Below, in pieces: positions 26,929 through 37,816 of a stretch of 64,000 nucleotides of DNA; position 1 is the first letter of the stretch; each line of letters begins with the position of its first letter. The position numbers and the translations under genes were made by a program. This DNA comes from Flavobacterium selenitireducens (GTDB lineage Bacteria > Bacteroidota > Bacteroidia > Flavobacteriales > Flavobacteriaceae): NCBI RefSeq assembly GCF_014748335.1, contig NZ_JAAVIY010000001.1:62001-126000 (forward strand). The letters are read 5' to 3'. The notes under the pieces were generated by a model. That model did not search any database. It had not been told where the DNA came from and saw nothing but the letters and a program-made list of their open reading frames with translations.

Positions 26929-27951
26929 TTAAAAATCATCAGGATTGAATCGGTTCGAATCTACCTGAATAAGGAATTTGCGAACGGCAGCGAAATAGGT
27001 TTCCGGATCGTCCCACATTGGGAAGTGCGCGCCTTCAGGACAAAGATACACTGCGGTTTTCGCTTTCATGGTCTTTTTGAGTTGAAAATAACGTTCATCG
27101 TGTAGGAAATCGTTTCGCGATCCCAATAAAAGAACCGGTTTCTCTATTTGGCGTAATGCCGACAGATAATCCTGTTTCAAGAAATCGAATTCGTATTTTT
27201 CTATGGCCGAATTCTCGATATGCCGCATGCTACGTGCCAACGGCTCCGGAAATTTTCCCGCCTTGGTATAATACATCATACGCCCGAAAATACTGTCGTG
27301 GACTTTTCCGAAGCGCTTGGCCAGAGCAGCGTCAGCGATTTTTTGCCGGTTTTTTAATGAGTCGATCCCGATTTGTTTTTCAGCAAATTCCGCTCTTCGC
27401 GATGCCCGGTTGAACGCAACGCCATCAAGACTATCCATCAATTTATAAAAATAAGTAGGATCTTGTGTTGAAAAGCCGGGTACATTGGATAAGATTACTC
27501 CTTTGAGCTGTCCGGGATATTTTGCCGCATATTTTTGGGCCAGCAATCCGCCCCAGGAATGGCCTAGCAAATAAAAATCCGTCAATCCCAAACCGACGCG
27601 CACTTCCTCCACTTCAGTTACGAACCGATCCACGTTCCATATCGCGGCATCATCAGGTTGATCTGAGAAGTAAGCCCCTAGTTGGTCATAAAAATAGACG
27701 GTTACATTAGCGCTATTGAGCGCTTCGGGAAAATTTTCAAAATATTCATGTCCATGGCCGGGGCCTCCATGCAGTAACAGGAGTTTGATTTTGCCGTTGC
27801 CCCATTTTTGGGTAAACACCTTGTATTTCCCTCCGCAAACCGGTACCATTTTGGTTTGGCTCGCCGCTCTCTTGGCGTGAAAAACGCTGTCCTTTGGCAA
27901 TTGGGCCGAAAGCATAAGGGAGGTAAACAGCGACAGCAACAAAAGGCGCAT
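26929..27951 (-). CDS. Secreted alpha/beta hydrolase, proline iminopeptidase-like
   Basis: 340 residues with a signal peptide (MRLLLLSLFTSLMLSAQ). The S33 signature is present: oxyanion loop LLLHGGPGHG, nucleophile in LLGHSWGGL, acid in GSRNDFLHD and histidine in PEGAHFPMWD. HGGPG is characteristic of proline iminopeptidases and related amino-terminal peptidases. A periplasmic peptidase role is plausible. It starts four bases after rsmE in the same operon. Confidence 0.87.
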   Translation of the reverse strand: MRLLLLSLFTSLMLSAQLPKDSVFHAKRAASQTKMVPVCGGKYKVFTQKWGNGKIKLLLLHGGPGHGHEYFENFPEALNSANVTVYFYDQLGAYFSDQPDDAAIWNVDRFVTEVEEVRVGLGLTDFYLLGHSWGGLLAQKYAAKYPGQLKGVILSNVPGFSTQDPTYFYKLMDSLDGVAFNRASRRAEFAEKQIGIDSLKNRQKIADAALAKRFGKVHDSIFGRMMYYTKAGKFPEPLARSMRHIENSAIEKYEFDFLKQDYLSALRQIEKPVLLLGSRNDFLHDERYFQLKKTMKAKTAVYLCPEGAHFPMWDDPETYFAAVRKFLIQVDSNRFNPDDF

Positions 27952-27955
27952 CAGG

Positions 27956-28660
27956 CTATTCGTTAGTGAAAATTACACTGTGGCACGCGACCAACGCCGC
28001 GGTTTCCGTGCGCAGTCGTGTCTCCCCTAAAGATACGGGAATAAACGACTTTTCGAAGGCAAGTGCAATCTCTTTTTCGGTAAAATCGCCTTCGGGCCCG
28101 ATAAGGATCGTGACATCGATGCCTTTCGACAACTCGTTCTTTAGCGACCTCTTTTGGGTTTCCTCGCAATGCGCTATGAATTTTTGTCCGCCGAATTCCA
28201 TTTTCGTGAATTCCTTAAAACTTTTCGCCTCGTTGAGTTTGGGCAGGAAATATTGGTTGGATTGCTTCATGGCCGACACGACGATTTTCTCAAAACGTTC
28301 TATTTTGACCTGGGTACGCTCCGAACGGTCGCAAATCAAAGGCGTGATTTCGCTTACGCCGATTTCGGTCGCCTTTTCGAGAAACCACTCGTAACGGTCG
28401 TTCATTTTCGTCGGCGCCACAGCAAGGTGTAGATGGAACGGCAACGGATCGGTTTTTTTCTCGCCCATGATTTTTACCGAGCATTTGCTGTCTGAAGCAA
28501 GTGAAATCTCCGTGGTGAAAAGTGAACCCAAACCGTTGGTAACGTATATTTTGTCTCCCGTGGTTTTGCGCAGCACTTTAATAATGTGGCGGCTCTCTTC
28601 CTTGTCAAAGACAAAGCTTTGCGTTTGTACGTTTATGTCAGGGTTGTAGAATAATTGCAT
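27956..28660 (-). CDS. rsmE: 16S rRNA (uracil1498-N3)-methyltransferase
   Basis: 234 residues. N-terminal PUA-like part with HIIKVLRKTTGDKIYVTNG and a SPOUT methyltransferase part with the knot motif ILIGPEGDFTEKEI and SLGETRLRTETA. Methylates U1498 of 16S rRNA. The ATG overlaps the tsaD stop by one base (TGATG), so translation is likely coupled. Confidence 0.93.
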   Translation of the reverse strand: MQLFYNPDINVQTQSFVFDKEESRHIIKVLRKTTGDKIYVTNGLGSLFTTEISLASDSKCSVKIMGEKKTDPLPFHLHLAVAPTKMNDRYEWFLEKATEIGVSEITPLICDRSERTQVKIERFEKIVVSAMKQSNQYFLPKLNEAKSFKEFTKMEFGGQKFIAHCEETQKRSLKNELSKGIDVTILIGPEGDFTEKEIALAFEKSFIPVSLGETRLRTETAALVACHSVIFTNE

Positions 28661-29682
28661 CAGAATTCGATTCGGGCTTTTGAAACGACGGAAGCATCTT
28701 CAAAACTGCCATCGAGAAATTTATGATAACCGGCAATCCCGATCATTGCGGCATTGTCGGTAGTATATTCGAATTTTGGGACAAATGTCTTCCAGCCGAG
28801 ATCGCGCTCCGCGTCTTTCATCGCCTTCCGGATGCCGGAATTGGCCGAAACGCCGCCTCCGATGGCAACCTGGGTGATTCCGGTTTGAAGCACTGCCGTT
28901 TTCATTTTGTCCATCAGGATTTCTATGATCGTATGTTGTATCGATGCGCAAATATCGTCCCGGTTTTCCTCGACGAAATTCGGGTTTTTTGCTTTGTTTT
29001 TTTGGATGAAATACAGGATCGCCGTCTTTAGGCCCGAAAAACTGAAATTCAATCCCGGGACTTTTGGCTTGGTGAACCGGAACGCCATCGGATTTCCCTG
29101 TTGCGCATATTTGTCGACCAACGGCCCGCCGGGATAGGGAAGCCCGAGGATTTTGGCGCTTTTGTCGAACGCCTCTCCAACCGCGTCATCTGTAGTTTCG
29201 CCTATGATTTCCATGTCGAAATAGGAATCGACCCTCACGATCTGGGTATGCCCGCCGGAGATGGTTAAGGCGAGGAACGGAAACCTGGGTTTGTCGAAAC
29301 CCTCCTCATCGATGAAGTGCGCCAGAATGTGGGCCTGCATATGATTAATGGCGATCAGCGGCACTTCGAGCGCCAATGCAAGTGATTTCGCGAACGAGCT
29401 GCCCACGAGAAGCGATCCCATAAGGCCCGGACCTTGGGTGAACGCGATGCAGGACAGTTGGCTGCGGTCGATATTGGCGCGTTTCAGGGCCGTGTCGATC
29501 ACCGGCACAATGTTCTGTTGATGGGCGCGGGAAGCCAATTCTGGAACAACGCCTCCGTATTCATTGTGGATCGACTGATTGGCCACAACATTCGACAACA
29601 CCTTGTCGTTATGCAATACGGCTGCTGCCGTGTCGTCGCAGGAGCTTTCTATGGAAAGGATAAAAACATCGTTTTGGCGCAT
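28660..29682 (-). CDS. tsaD: tRNA N6-adenosine threonylcarbamoyltransferase
   Basis: 340 residues. Start of the ASKHA fold LSIESSCDDTAAAVL, the metal-binding NHMQAHILAH and GLNFSFSGLKTAIL are all characteristic. Transfers threonylcarbamoyl to A37 of ANN-decoding tRNAs with TsaB, TsaE and TsaC, which are not in the window. It diverges from tamB and heads the operon tsaD-rsmE-hydrolase. Confidence 0.95.
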   Translation of the reverse strand: MRQNDVFILSIESSCDDTAAAVLHNDKVLSNVVANQSIHNEYGGVVPELASRAHQQNIVPVIDTALKRANIDRSQLSCIAFTQGPGLMGSLLVGSSFAKSLALALEVPLIAINHMQAHILAHFIDEEGFDKPRFPFLALTISGGHTQIVRVDSYFDMEIIGETTDDAVGEAFDKSAKILGLPYPGGPLVDKYAQQGNPMAFRFTKPKVPGLNFSFSGLKTAILYFIQKNKAKNPNFVEENRDDICASIQHTIIEILMDKMKTAVLQTGITQVAIGGGVSANSGIRKAMKDAERDLGWKTFVPKFEYTTDNAAMIGIAGYHKFLDGSFEDASVVSKARIEF

Positions 29683-29782
29683 ATTGTGGCATTTTTTTTG
29701 AGAACTTGTCGCGACTTTTCCAGGTTGGGCAAAAAATCAAATATTTTGCTTCGATTTAGGAAAGATTAAATAAGTTCGATAG

Positions 29783-29790
29783 TATCTTTG
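29783..29790 (+). promoter_or_regulatory. -7 element for tamB
   Basis: TATCTTTG matches TAnnTTTG exactly. No good TTG sits at the right distance upstream. Initiation near 29796 leaves room for a start between about 29811 and 29871 but not upstream of it. Confidence 0.5.
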
Positions 29791-29870
29791 ATTGAGAATT
29801 CACAGGCAAAATTAAAACATTCGCGGGTATCAAAAAATTTAAAAAAATAGCGATTCGTTCCATCATCGGA

Positions 29871-32800
29871 TTGTTCCTGTTTTTGCTGACGCTCGGCATT
29901 TTGCTTTCCCTTCCGCCTGTACAGACCGAAATTGCCCGGTTTGCCACCGAAAAGATCAACAAAGATTTTGGTACCGACATCAAAATCGACAAGATCGCCA
30001 TCAGTATTTTCGGAGGCGTGAAGCTCAAAACGGTCATCATACGCGATTATCGCAAAGATACGCTGGTCTATGCCAACCGGCTGCATACCAATATTTTAAG
30101 TTTCAAGCAACTTTACAATGGCGATTTGATGTTCGGCGACATCCGCGCGGACGGGCTCGTGTTCAACATGAAGACCTACAAAGGCGAGCGCGACACGAAT
30201 CTCGACCATTTCCTCAAACTTTTCGAGACGCCGGGCCAAAAGCCGTCAGGACGAAAATTCCTCATGAAAGCCGATAATCTTTACGTTTCCAACAGCCGTT
30301 TTTTGTTGACCGACGAGAATCGCGCGAATCCAAAAGACCTTGATTTCCGCAGGCTCGATGGCAGGATACGCAACTTTATGGTGCACGGGCCCGAAGTCAC
30401 GATGGACATTCGCGAGCTGGCGTTTCTCGATCACCGCGGGCTTTACGTAAAGAACCTCACTGCCAGATTCAAATACAACAAAACCAACATCAGCCTTAAA
30501 GACCTCGATGTCAACACCGCTCATTCGCTTTTGAAGGGCGACGTTTTGCTGACGTATGTAAAAAAGGATTTCTCGGATTTCAACAACAAGGTTCGGTTCG
30601 ATATCAACGTGGAACAGGCGACGCTGGCCACAAACGACATCTATTATTTTTACAAGGACATCGGCCGCAACAAGTATTTCAGTCTCAAAGCTCACGTAAG
30701 CGGCACGCTCAATAATCTGTATGCCGAGAATCTGAGGCTCAAAGACGAAAAAGGTTCGGAGATCATCGGCGATGTAAGATTCCGGAACCTGTTTGGGAAA
30801 ACGGGCCAGAACTTCTATATGAACGGCAAATTCGAACGCGTCTATTCCGATTATCAGGAACTTGTGGATCTTTTGCCGAACGTTCTCGGGAAGAAATTGC
30901 CGACCTCTCTCAAAAAACTCGGAAAATTCAATATCGTGGGAAATGCCGAGATCACGGCTTCGTCCATACAGACCGAATTGAAGATGTCGACTTCGCTGGG
31001 CGATCTCGAGACCGAACTCGTCCTTACCGACATCGACAACATCGACAACGCAAAATACACCGGCCATATCGTGCTGCACGATTTCCAGTTGGGAACCTTT
31101 CTTGAAAAACGCGACCTCGGCATCGTCAGCCTTGACGTGGATGTCGATGGGAAAGGCTTCCGACAGGAATTCATGGACACGTCGTTCTCCGGTGACATTT
31201 ACAAAGTGGGTTACCGCAATTACCTGTATACGAATATTTTGATAAACGGGAATTTCACCAATCCGATATTCGAAGGGCAGGTTTTCGTGAACGACCCGAA
31301 CCTGTTCATGGATTTCGCAGGAAAAGTGAACTTAAGCCGCAAAGAGATCCAATACGATTTCCACGCCAAGGTCGATTACGCCAACATGGGTAAGATGCGT
31401 TGGGTCAAAAACGATTCGATTGCAGTTTTCAAGGGAGACATCAGTACACAGATTTCAGGGAATTCTATAGACGACCTCCAGGGCCGCATCCAAATCAATC
31501 AAACTTCTTATCAGAACAAGCGCGATACGTACTATTTTGAAGATTTTACGATAGATGTGAGTTTCGATGCCGACCGCGTGCGGACCGTGGCCATCAACTC
31601 TCCCGATATCATCGAAGGAGAAATCGTCGGGAAATATAAATTCGACCAGGTTCCCAAAATGGTAGAGAATTCGCTCGGCAGCCTCTACGCCAATTACACG
31701 CCTCATAAGATTGCGAAAGGACAGTTCATGAAGTTCAACTTTTCGATCTACAACAAAGTCCTCGAGATCTTTCTACCGGGCATTTCGATCGGGCCCAACA
31801 CCCAGGTCGCGGGAAGCATCAATTCGGACAACAACGATTTCAAGTTCCGATTTGATTCGCCTCAGATCGGCGCTTACGAGAATTACTTCGACAACGTCCG
31901 CGTCCAGATCGACAACAAGAATCCGCTGTACAACGCCTTTGTCGAAATGGACAGCATACGCACCAAATGGTATAAAGTGGCCGATTTCAGTGCGCTCAAC
32001 GTCACGGCCCGGGATACGATGTTCGTGCGTACGGAATTCGTCGGAGGCGAAAAAGGGCAGGATTATTACAACCTGAACCTCTATCACACGCTCGATAAGC
32101 AGAAAAATGTCGTAGTGGGCTTCGCAAAATCCGAACTTAAATTCAAGGATTATCTTTGGTTTCTCAACGAGAATGACGACCAGGCCAATAAAGTCGTCAT
32201 CGACCGCACGTTCAGGAACTTCAATTTCGACAATCTCGTGCTTTCCCACGACAACGAGCGCATGAAGATCAACGGTGTGATAAAGGGCGCCAAATACAAA
32301 GACCTGACGCTTAATTTCGATCACGTCGACCTGTCCAAGTTCACGCCCGACACGCAGAGTTTCCGCGTCAAGGGAAGTCTTAACGGAACCGTGAGCCTCA
32401 AGCAGGAGGGCGATATTTACCAGCCGATGTCGTCCGTTCGCATAGACGACCTGTTCGTCAACGAAACCGAATTGGGCAATCTCGTTCTCGATGTCGATGG
32501 AGACGATACCTTCAAGAAATTCTACGTGAATTCGGTACTAGAGAACAAGAATTTTGAATCGTTCCGCGCCGACGGGGAGATCAACGTGGCCGGCGGGCAA
32601 ACGCTGCTCAACGTCGATTTGCGCTTCAACAAGTTCAACCTTTCGATGCTCAACGCATTGCTCGCGGGCGATGCCATTTCAGATATTAAAGGATTGGCTT
32701 CCGGAAACGCCAAGATCGACGGCACTTTCAGCGAGCCCGAGATAAACGGAAGGCTTTACCTCGACGACACTTCTCTCAAAGTTCCGTACCTGAACACCGA

Positions 32801-34325
32801 ATATGAAATGGAAAAGCGATCGGTAGTCGACGTGACCGAAAGCCAGTTCATCATCCGGAACACTTCGATGGTCGACACGAAATACAAGACGGTCGGCTTC
32901 CTCGAAGGCAGGATATCGCATAAAAAGTTTGCCGAATGGGAACTCGATCTCAACATTTCGTCCGAGCGATTGTTGGCGCTTGACACACAGGATACCGAAG
33001 ACGCGGCTTATTACGGAACGGCGTTCATAAACGGAACGGCTTCCATTTCCGGGCCTACGAACGGGCTTTTCATCAAAGTCGAGGCGAAATCCGAACAGGG
33101 AACTTCGATAAAGGTCCCGATCAACAACACCGAATCGACGGGATCGCGCAGTTACATCCACTTTTTGAGTCCGAAGGAAAAATACAACCTCGAAAAGGGA
33201 ATCGTAGAACAGACGCGCAATTACAACGGCCTCGAGCTAGAGTTCGATTTCGATATCACGCCGGAGGCCGAGGTCGAGGTCATCATCGACAAAAACAGCG
33301 GCCACAGCATCAAAGGAAAAGGTTTCGGGTCGTTGCTCTTCAAGATCAACACGCTTGGGAAATTCAACATGTGGGGCGATTTCCAGGCATATGAAGGGAT
33401 TTACAATTTCAAATACGGCGGGCTTATCGACAAGAAGTTCACGCTCAAAAAAGGCGGATCGATCACTTGGGAAGGCGATCCGATGCGGGCCGTCCTGAAT
33501 ATGGAAGCGGTCTACAAAACCTCGGCTAACCCGGCGATTTTGCTGGAGAATCCGTCGGTCAACAGAAAAGTCCCGGTGGAAGTCATAATTGGCGTTCGCG
33601 GGAATTTGTCGAATCCTGAACCGGATTTCAACATCAACTTCCCAACAGTGAGTTCGGTACTGAAATCCGAGATACAATACAAGCTCGACGACAAGGATAC
33701 GCGACAAACGCAGGCGTTGTATCTGCTTTCTTCGGGTACGTTCCTAAGTCCTGAGGGCGTCAATGAATCTGATTTTGCAGGGAATCTTTTCGAGACGGCG
33801 AGCGGATTGATAGGCGATATCTTCCAGGATCCGGACTCGAACATAAAAGTGGGAGTGGACTTCCAGGCTGCCGACCGCCGCCCGGGAACCGAAGCCGATG
33901 GACGCGTGGGCGTGAACATTTCCACACAAGTTTCGGATCGGATTACGATAAACGGAAAAGTAGGTGTTCCGGTAGGTGGCGTCAATGAATCGGCCATCGT
34001 GGGCGACGTCGAGGTGCAATACCGCGTCAACGAGGATGGAACGATGAACCTGCGCGTGTTCAACCGCGAGAACGATATCAACTATATCGGGCAGGGCATC
34101 GGCTATACGCAAGGTGTCGGTATTACGTATGAAGTGGATTTCGATACCTTCAAAGAACTCGTGAACCGTCTGTTCAAGACAAAAGTGGATATCGAAAAAG
34201 CCGATTCCGAAGTGCCGGATTCCTACATACAGGAAGGCATACAATTCGTCCCTAGGGACAAAAAGAAAAAAAAACCGGTAACTCCAAAACCGAATTCACA
34301 GGCGATCCCTTCGCCCGAAGATTGA
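29871..34325 (+). CDS. tamB: Translocation and assembly module TamB-like protein (DUF490)
   Basis: 1484 residues from the TTG at 29871. An N-terminal membrane anchor (LFLFLLTLGILLSLPPVQT) is followed by an AsmA-like start and a very long beta-strand-rich region; the C-terminal 400 residues are the TamB domain (GLELEFDFDITPEAEVEV, GSITWEGDPMRAVLNMEA, YLLSSGTFLS). It spans the periplasm and takes part in outer-membrane protein or lipid delivery. The frame is open upstream of the TTG and reads IKKFKKIAIRSIIG, a perfect cytoplasmic basic head for the anchor, but no ATG or GTG is available there. An unusual AUC or AUU start at 29829 or 29811 may be used. The lysine-rich C-terminal tail is flexible. 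Confidence 0.92.
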   Translation: MFLFLLTLGILLSLPPVQTEIARFATEKINKDFGTDIKIDKIAISIFGGVKLKTVIIRDYRKDTLVYANRLHTNILSFKQLYNGDLMFGDIRADGLVFNMKTYKGERDTNLDHFLKLFETPGQKPSGRKFLMKADNLYVSNSRFLLTDENRANPKDLDFRRLDGRIRNFMVHGPEVTMDIRELAFLDHRGLYVKNLTARFKYNKTNISLKDLDVNTAHSLLKGDVLLTYVKKDFSDFNNKVRFDINVEQATLATNDIYYFYKDIGRNKYFSLKAHVSGTLNNLYAENLRLKDEKGSEIIGDVRFRNLFGKTGQNFYMNGKFERVYSDYQELVDLLPNVLGKKLPTSLKKLGKFNIVGNAEITASSIQTELKMSTSLGDLETELVLTDIDNIDNAKYTGHIVLHDFQLGTFLEKRDLGIVSLDVDVDGKGFRQEFMDTSFSGDIYKVGYRNYLYTNILINGNFTNPIFEGQVFVNDPNLFMDFAGKVNLSRKEIQYDFHAKVDYANMGKMRWVKNDSIAVFKGDISTQISGNSIDDLQGRIQINQTSYQNKRDTYYFEDFTIDVSFDADRVRTVAINSPDIIEGEIVGKYKFDQVPKMVENSLGSLYANYTPHKIAKGQFMKFNFSIYNKVLEIFLPGISIGPNTQVAGSINSDNNDFKFRFDSPQIGAYENYFDNVRVQIDNKNPLYNAFVEMDSIRTKWYKVADFSALNVTARDTMFVRTEFVGGEKGQDYYNLNLYHTLDKQKNVVVGFAKSELKFKDYLWFLNENDDQANKVVIDRTFRNFNFDNLVLSHDNERMKINGVIKGAKYKDLTLNFDHVDLSKFTPDTQSFRVKGSLNGTVSLKQEGDIYQPMSSVRIDDLFVNETELGNLVLDVDGDDTFKKFYVNSVLENKNFESFRADGEINVAGGQTLLNVDLRFNKFNLSMLNALLAGDAISDIKGLASGNAKIDGTFSEPEINGRLYLDDTSLKVPYLNTEYEMEKRSVVDVTESQFIIRNTSMVDTKYKTVGFLEGRISHKKFAEWELDLNISSERLLALDTQDTEDAAYYGTAFINGTASISGPTNGLFIKVEAKSEQGTSIKVPINNTESTGSRSYIHFLSPKEKYNLEKGIVEQTRNYNGLELEFDFDITPEAEVEVIIDKNSGHSIKGKGFGSLLFKINTLGKFNMWGDFQAYEGIYNFKYGGLIDKKFTLKKGGSITWEGDPMRAVLNMEAVYKTSANPAILLENPSVNRKVPVEVIIGVRGNLSNPEPDFNINFPTVSSVLKSEIQYKLDDKDTRQTQALYLLSSGTFLSPEGVNESDFAGNLFETASGLIGDIFQDPDSNIKVGVDFQAADRRPGTEADGRVGVNISTQVSDRITINGKVGVPVGGVNESAIVGDVEVQYRVNEDGTMNLRVFNRENDINYIGQGIGYTQGVGITYEVDFDTFKELVNRLFKTKVDIEKADSEVPDSYIQEGIQFVPRDKKKKKPVTPKPNSQAIPSPED

Positions 34326-34530
34326 TCTTCTCCCGTCAAGAATGCGGACTCCAATGGTTAGGCGAGCGTTTAATTTAGGGAATTTAAACGAGCTTGTATC
34401 TTGATAAATCGGGGCTTTTCTAAAACTTATCAACGAAAACGATTGAAAATCCTTAAAATGCTAAAGTAGTAATAACGGGTCGGCGAAAATGGCACATATT
34501 TGCTAAGTTTACATTTTAATACCATAATAA
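34326..34530. other. Intergenic gap with a small hairpin
   Basis: 205 bases between tamB and pfkA. A hairpin CGTTTAA/TTAAACG (34367-34390, 10-base loop) lacks a T run. A near-match to a -7 element (CATATTTG, 34495-34502) precedes pfkA. Confidence 0.4.
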
Positions 34531-35517
34531 ATGTCAAAAACAATAAAACGGATTGGCGTGTTGACTTCGGGTGGAGATGCACCGGGAATGAACGCTGCCA
34601 TCCGCTCCGTGGTGCGTACCTGCGCCTACCATAACATAGAATGTGTAGGGATTTACAGAGGGTATCAGGGAATGATTGAAGGCGATTTCAAGGAAATGGG
34701 TCCTAGGAGCGTCAACAATATCGTCAACAAAGGCGGAACTATCTTAAAGTCGGCGCGTTCAAGGGAATTCATGACGCCGGAAGGGCGACAAAAGGCGTTT
34801 GCCAACATCCAAAAAGCCGGGATCGACTCGATCGTGGTAATAGGCGGTGACGGGAGTTTTACCGGTGCCGAGGTTTTCCATTCCGAATTCGGCATCCCAA
34901 TCATGGGAATTCCGGGAACGATCGACAATGACATTTATGGAACAAGCTTCACATTAGGATACGACACTGCGCTCAATACGGTGGTTGAAGTCATCGATAA
35001 GATTCGCGATACGGCCTCTTCCCACAACCGGTTGTTCTTTGTTGAAGTCATGGGCCGCGACGCCGGTCACATTGCGCTCAATGCCGGAATCGGGGCCGGA
35101 GCCGAAGAAATCCTGATCCCTGAAGAAAATCTTGGCCTCGACCGCTTGCTGGAATCCCTCAAGAAAAGTAAAGCGTCGGGCAAATCCTCAAGTATCGTCG
35201 TGATTGCCGAGGGCGACAGCATAGGCAAGAACGTTTTTGAACTCAAAGATTACGTAGAAGAAAACCTGCCCGAATACGATGTGCGTGTTTCGGTCCTGGG
35301 CCACATGCAAAGAGGCGGGGCGCCAACCTGTTTCGACCGCGTACTGGCGAGCCGACTTGGCGTGAAAGCCGTTGAATCGCTTATCGAAGGAAAATCGAAT
35401 TATATGGTCGGGATCCTGGGTGACAAAATTACCCTTACGCCTATCGAACAGGCCATAAAAGGGAATTCCGAGATCGACCGCGAACTTTTGAAGGTGGCGG
35501 ATATCATGTCGACGTAA
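34531..35517 (+). CDS. pfkA: ATP-dependent 6-phosphofructokinase
   Basis: 328 residues. Family motifs in order: GGDAPGMNAAIRSV (ATP site), GGDGSFTGA, PGTIDNDI with the catalytic Asp, MGRDAGHIA and GHMQRGG. Converts fructose 6-phosphate to the 1,6-bisphosphate in glycolysis. The presence of GGDGS with Gly in the position after GGD favours ATP over pyrophosphate as donor. gapA follows after a 99-base gap carrying a heptamer inverted repeat. Confidence 0.95.
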   Translation: MSKTIKRIGVLTSGGDAPGMNAAIRSVVRTCAYHNIECVGIYRGYQGMIEGDFKEMGPRSVNNIVNKGGTILKSARSREFMTPEGRQKAFANIQKAGIDSIVVIGGDGSFTGAEVFHSEFGIPIMGIPGTIDNDIYGTSFTLGYDTALNTVVEVIDKIRDTASSHNRLFFVEVMGRDAGHIALNAGIGAGAEEILIPEENLGLDRLLESLKKSKASGKSSSIVVIAEGDSIGKNVFELKDYVEENLPEYDVRVSVLGHMQRGGAPTCFDRVLASRLGVKAVESLIEGKSNYMVGILGDKITLTPIEQAIKGNSEIDRELLKVADIMST

Positions 35518-35530
35518 ATGTTGTTGAAGT

Positions 35531-36621
<1,091 letters not shown>

Positions 36622-36633
36622 ATCCTCCATTTG

Positions 36634-36668
36634 AAAAATCCCGTTGATTACAGGCGGGATTTTTCATT
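36634..36668 (+). terminator. Intrinsic terminator of gapA
   Basis: Perfect 10-bp stem AAAAATCCCG/CGGGATTTTT (arms 36634-36643 and 36655-36664) with T-rich 3' flank. Confidence 0.92.
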
Positions 36669-36671
36669 TTT

Positions 36672-36730
36672 GTTTAAGTTTAAAGTTTAAAGTTTAAAGT
36701 TTAAGGTTTAAAGTTTAAGGTTTAAAGTTT
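36672..36730 (+). repeat. Heptamer array, unit TTTAAAG
   Basis: About eight tandem heptamers (TTTAAAG with TTTAAGG and TTTAAGT variants) beginning four bases after the gapA terminator. TAA falls in every frame in turn. Confidence 0.92.
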
Positions 36731-36824
36731 ACTTTAGATTATTGCCAGACAACCATATAACAAACCAAAGAAGGTTTTGCTTCACAACCTCGAGGCAAAG
36801 CTGAATAAACCAACCCTTGACCAA

Positions 36825-37673
36825 ATGAAATTATTAGTAGACAGTGGTTCCACCAAAGCCGACTGGATCGCCATCGACGACGCCGGAAAGGTTTTGTTTA
36901 CCACACAATCGCTTGGGGTAAATCCCGAAGTGCTCGGCAAGGACGAGGTAATTGCCCGTCTTGACGACCGTTTCGACATTTCCCACAACAAAAAAAGCGT
37001 AACGCATCTGTATTTTTACGGTGCGGGCTGCGGAACTGAAAGAATGAGAAGTTTCCTGGCAGCGATCTTCAAGGATTACTTCCCCAACGCGAATATTTCG
37101 GTAAACGAAGATACGTATGCCGCAGTTTACGCGACCACGCCCAAAAACGACAAAGCCGTCGTTTGTATTTTAGGGACGGGATCGAACTGCAGCTACTTTG
37201 ACGGCAAGGAATTGCACCAAAAAGTACAGTCGCTCGGTTACATTGCCATGGATGATTGCAGCGGAAATCGCTTCGGACGCGAATTGATCCGATCGTACTA
37301 CTTCAACAAAATGCCGAAAAACCTGGCAACGGAGTTTGAAAAAGCCCACAACCTCGACGCCGATGTGATCAAGCACAATCTTTACAAGGAGCCGAATCCG
37401 AATGCCTATCTGGCTACGTTTGCAAAATTCCTGATCCAGCACAAGGATGACGCTTTCTGTAAAAAACTCATTTATTCCGCAATGGAGGATTTTGTGGAAT
37501 TGTATATCAAGCAATATGACGAACATACGTCGGTCCCGGTTCACTTCATCGGATCGATCGCGTTCTATTTAAGAGAAGAATTGAAAGAAGTGCTCGAAAA
37601 GCACAACATCAACATCGGAAACGTGTTAAGGCGTCCGATAGACGGGCTGATCGCGTACCACTCACTAAATTGA
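36825..37673 (+). CDS. N-acetylglucosamine kinase, BadF/BadG/BcrA/BcrD ATPase family
   Basis: 282 residues from the ATG (MKLLVDSGSTKADW). The upstream in-frame TTG at 36777 is less likely. The ASKHA signature is clear: phosphate-1 LLVDSGSTKADW, then VCILGTGSNCSYFDG and MDDCSGNRFGRELI, with GSIAFYLREEL near the end. Phosphorylates N-acetylglucosamine (or a related sugar) released from peptidoglycan or chitin. Its place beside pfkA and gapA fits feeding amino sugars into glycolysis. Confidence 0.85.
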   Translation: MKLLVDSGSTKADWIAIDDAGKVLFTTQSLGVNPEVLGKDEVIARLDDRFDISHNKKSVTHLYFYGAGCGTERMRSFLAAIFKDYFPNANISVNEDTYAAVYATTPKNDKAVVCILGTGSNCSYFDGKELHQKVQSLGYIAMDDCSGNRFGRELIRSYYFNKMPKNLATEFEKAHNLDADVIKHNLYKEPNPNAYLATFAKFLIQHKDDAFCKKLIYSAMEDFVELYIKQYDEHTSVPVHFIGSIAFYLREELKEVLEKHNINIGNVLRRPIDGLIAYHSLN

Positions 37674-37710
37674 GTGTTTCGGGAAAGGAGTTCGCGGGAC
37701 TTGTCGCAAA

Positions 37711-37743
37711 AAAAAACCATCCGGTATTTGGATGGTTTTTTTT
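37711..37743 (+). terminator. Intrinsic terminator
   Basis: Stem AAAACCATCC/GGATGGTTTT (37713-37722, 37730-37739) with loop GGTATTT and a T run. The A run on the 5' side makes it usable from the minus strand too. Confidence 0.92.
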
Positions 37744-37816
37744 GTTTAAGGTTTAAAGTTTAAAGTTTAAAGTTTAAAGTTTAAAGTTTGAGGTCAACAG
37801 TTTAAAGTTTGAGGTT
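37744..37816 (+). repeat. Heptamer array, unit TTTAAAG
   Basis: Six or more tandem TTTAAAG/TTTAAGG heptamers, then a degenerate stretch with TTTGAGG. It lies immediately after a terminator and ends at the stop codon of the convergent ridA gene. Confidence 0.92.
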
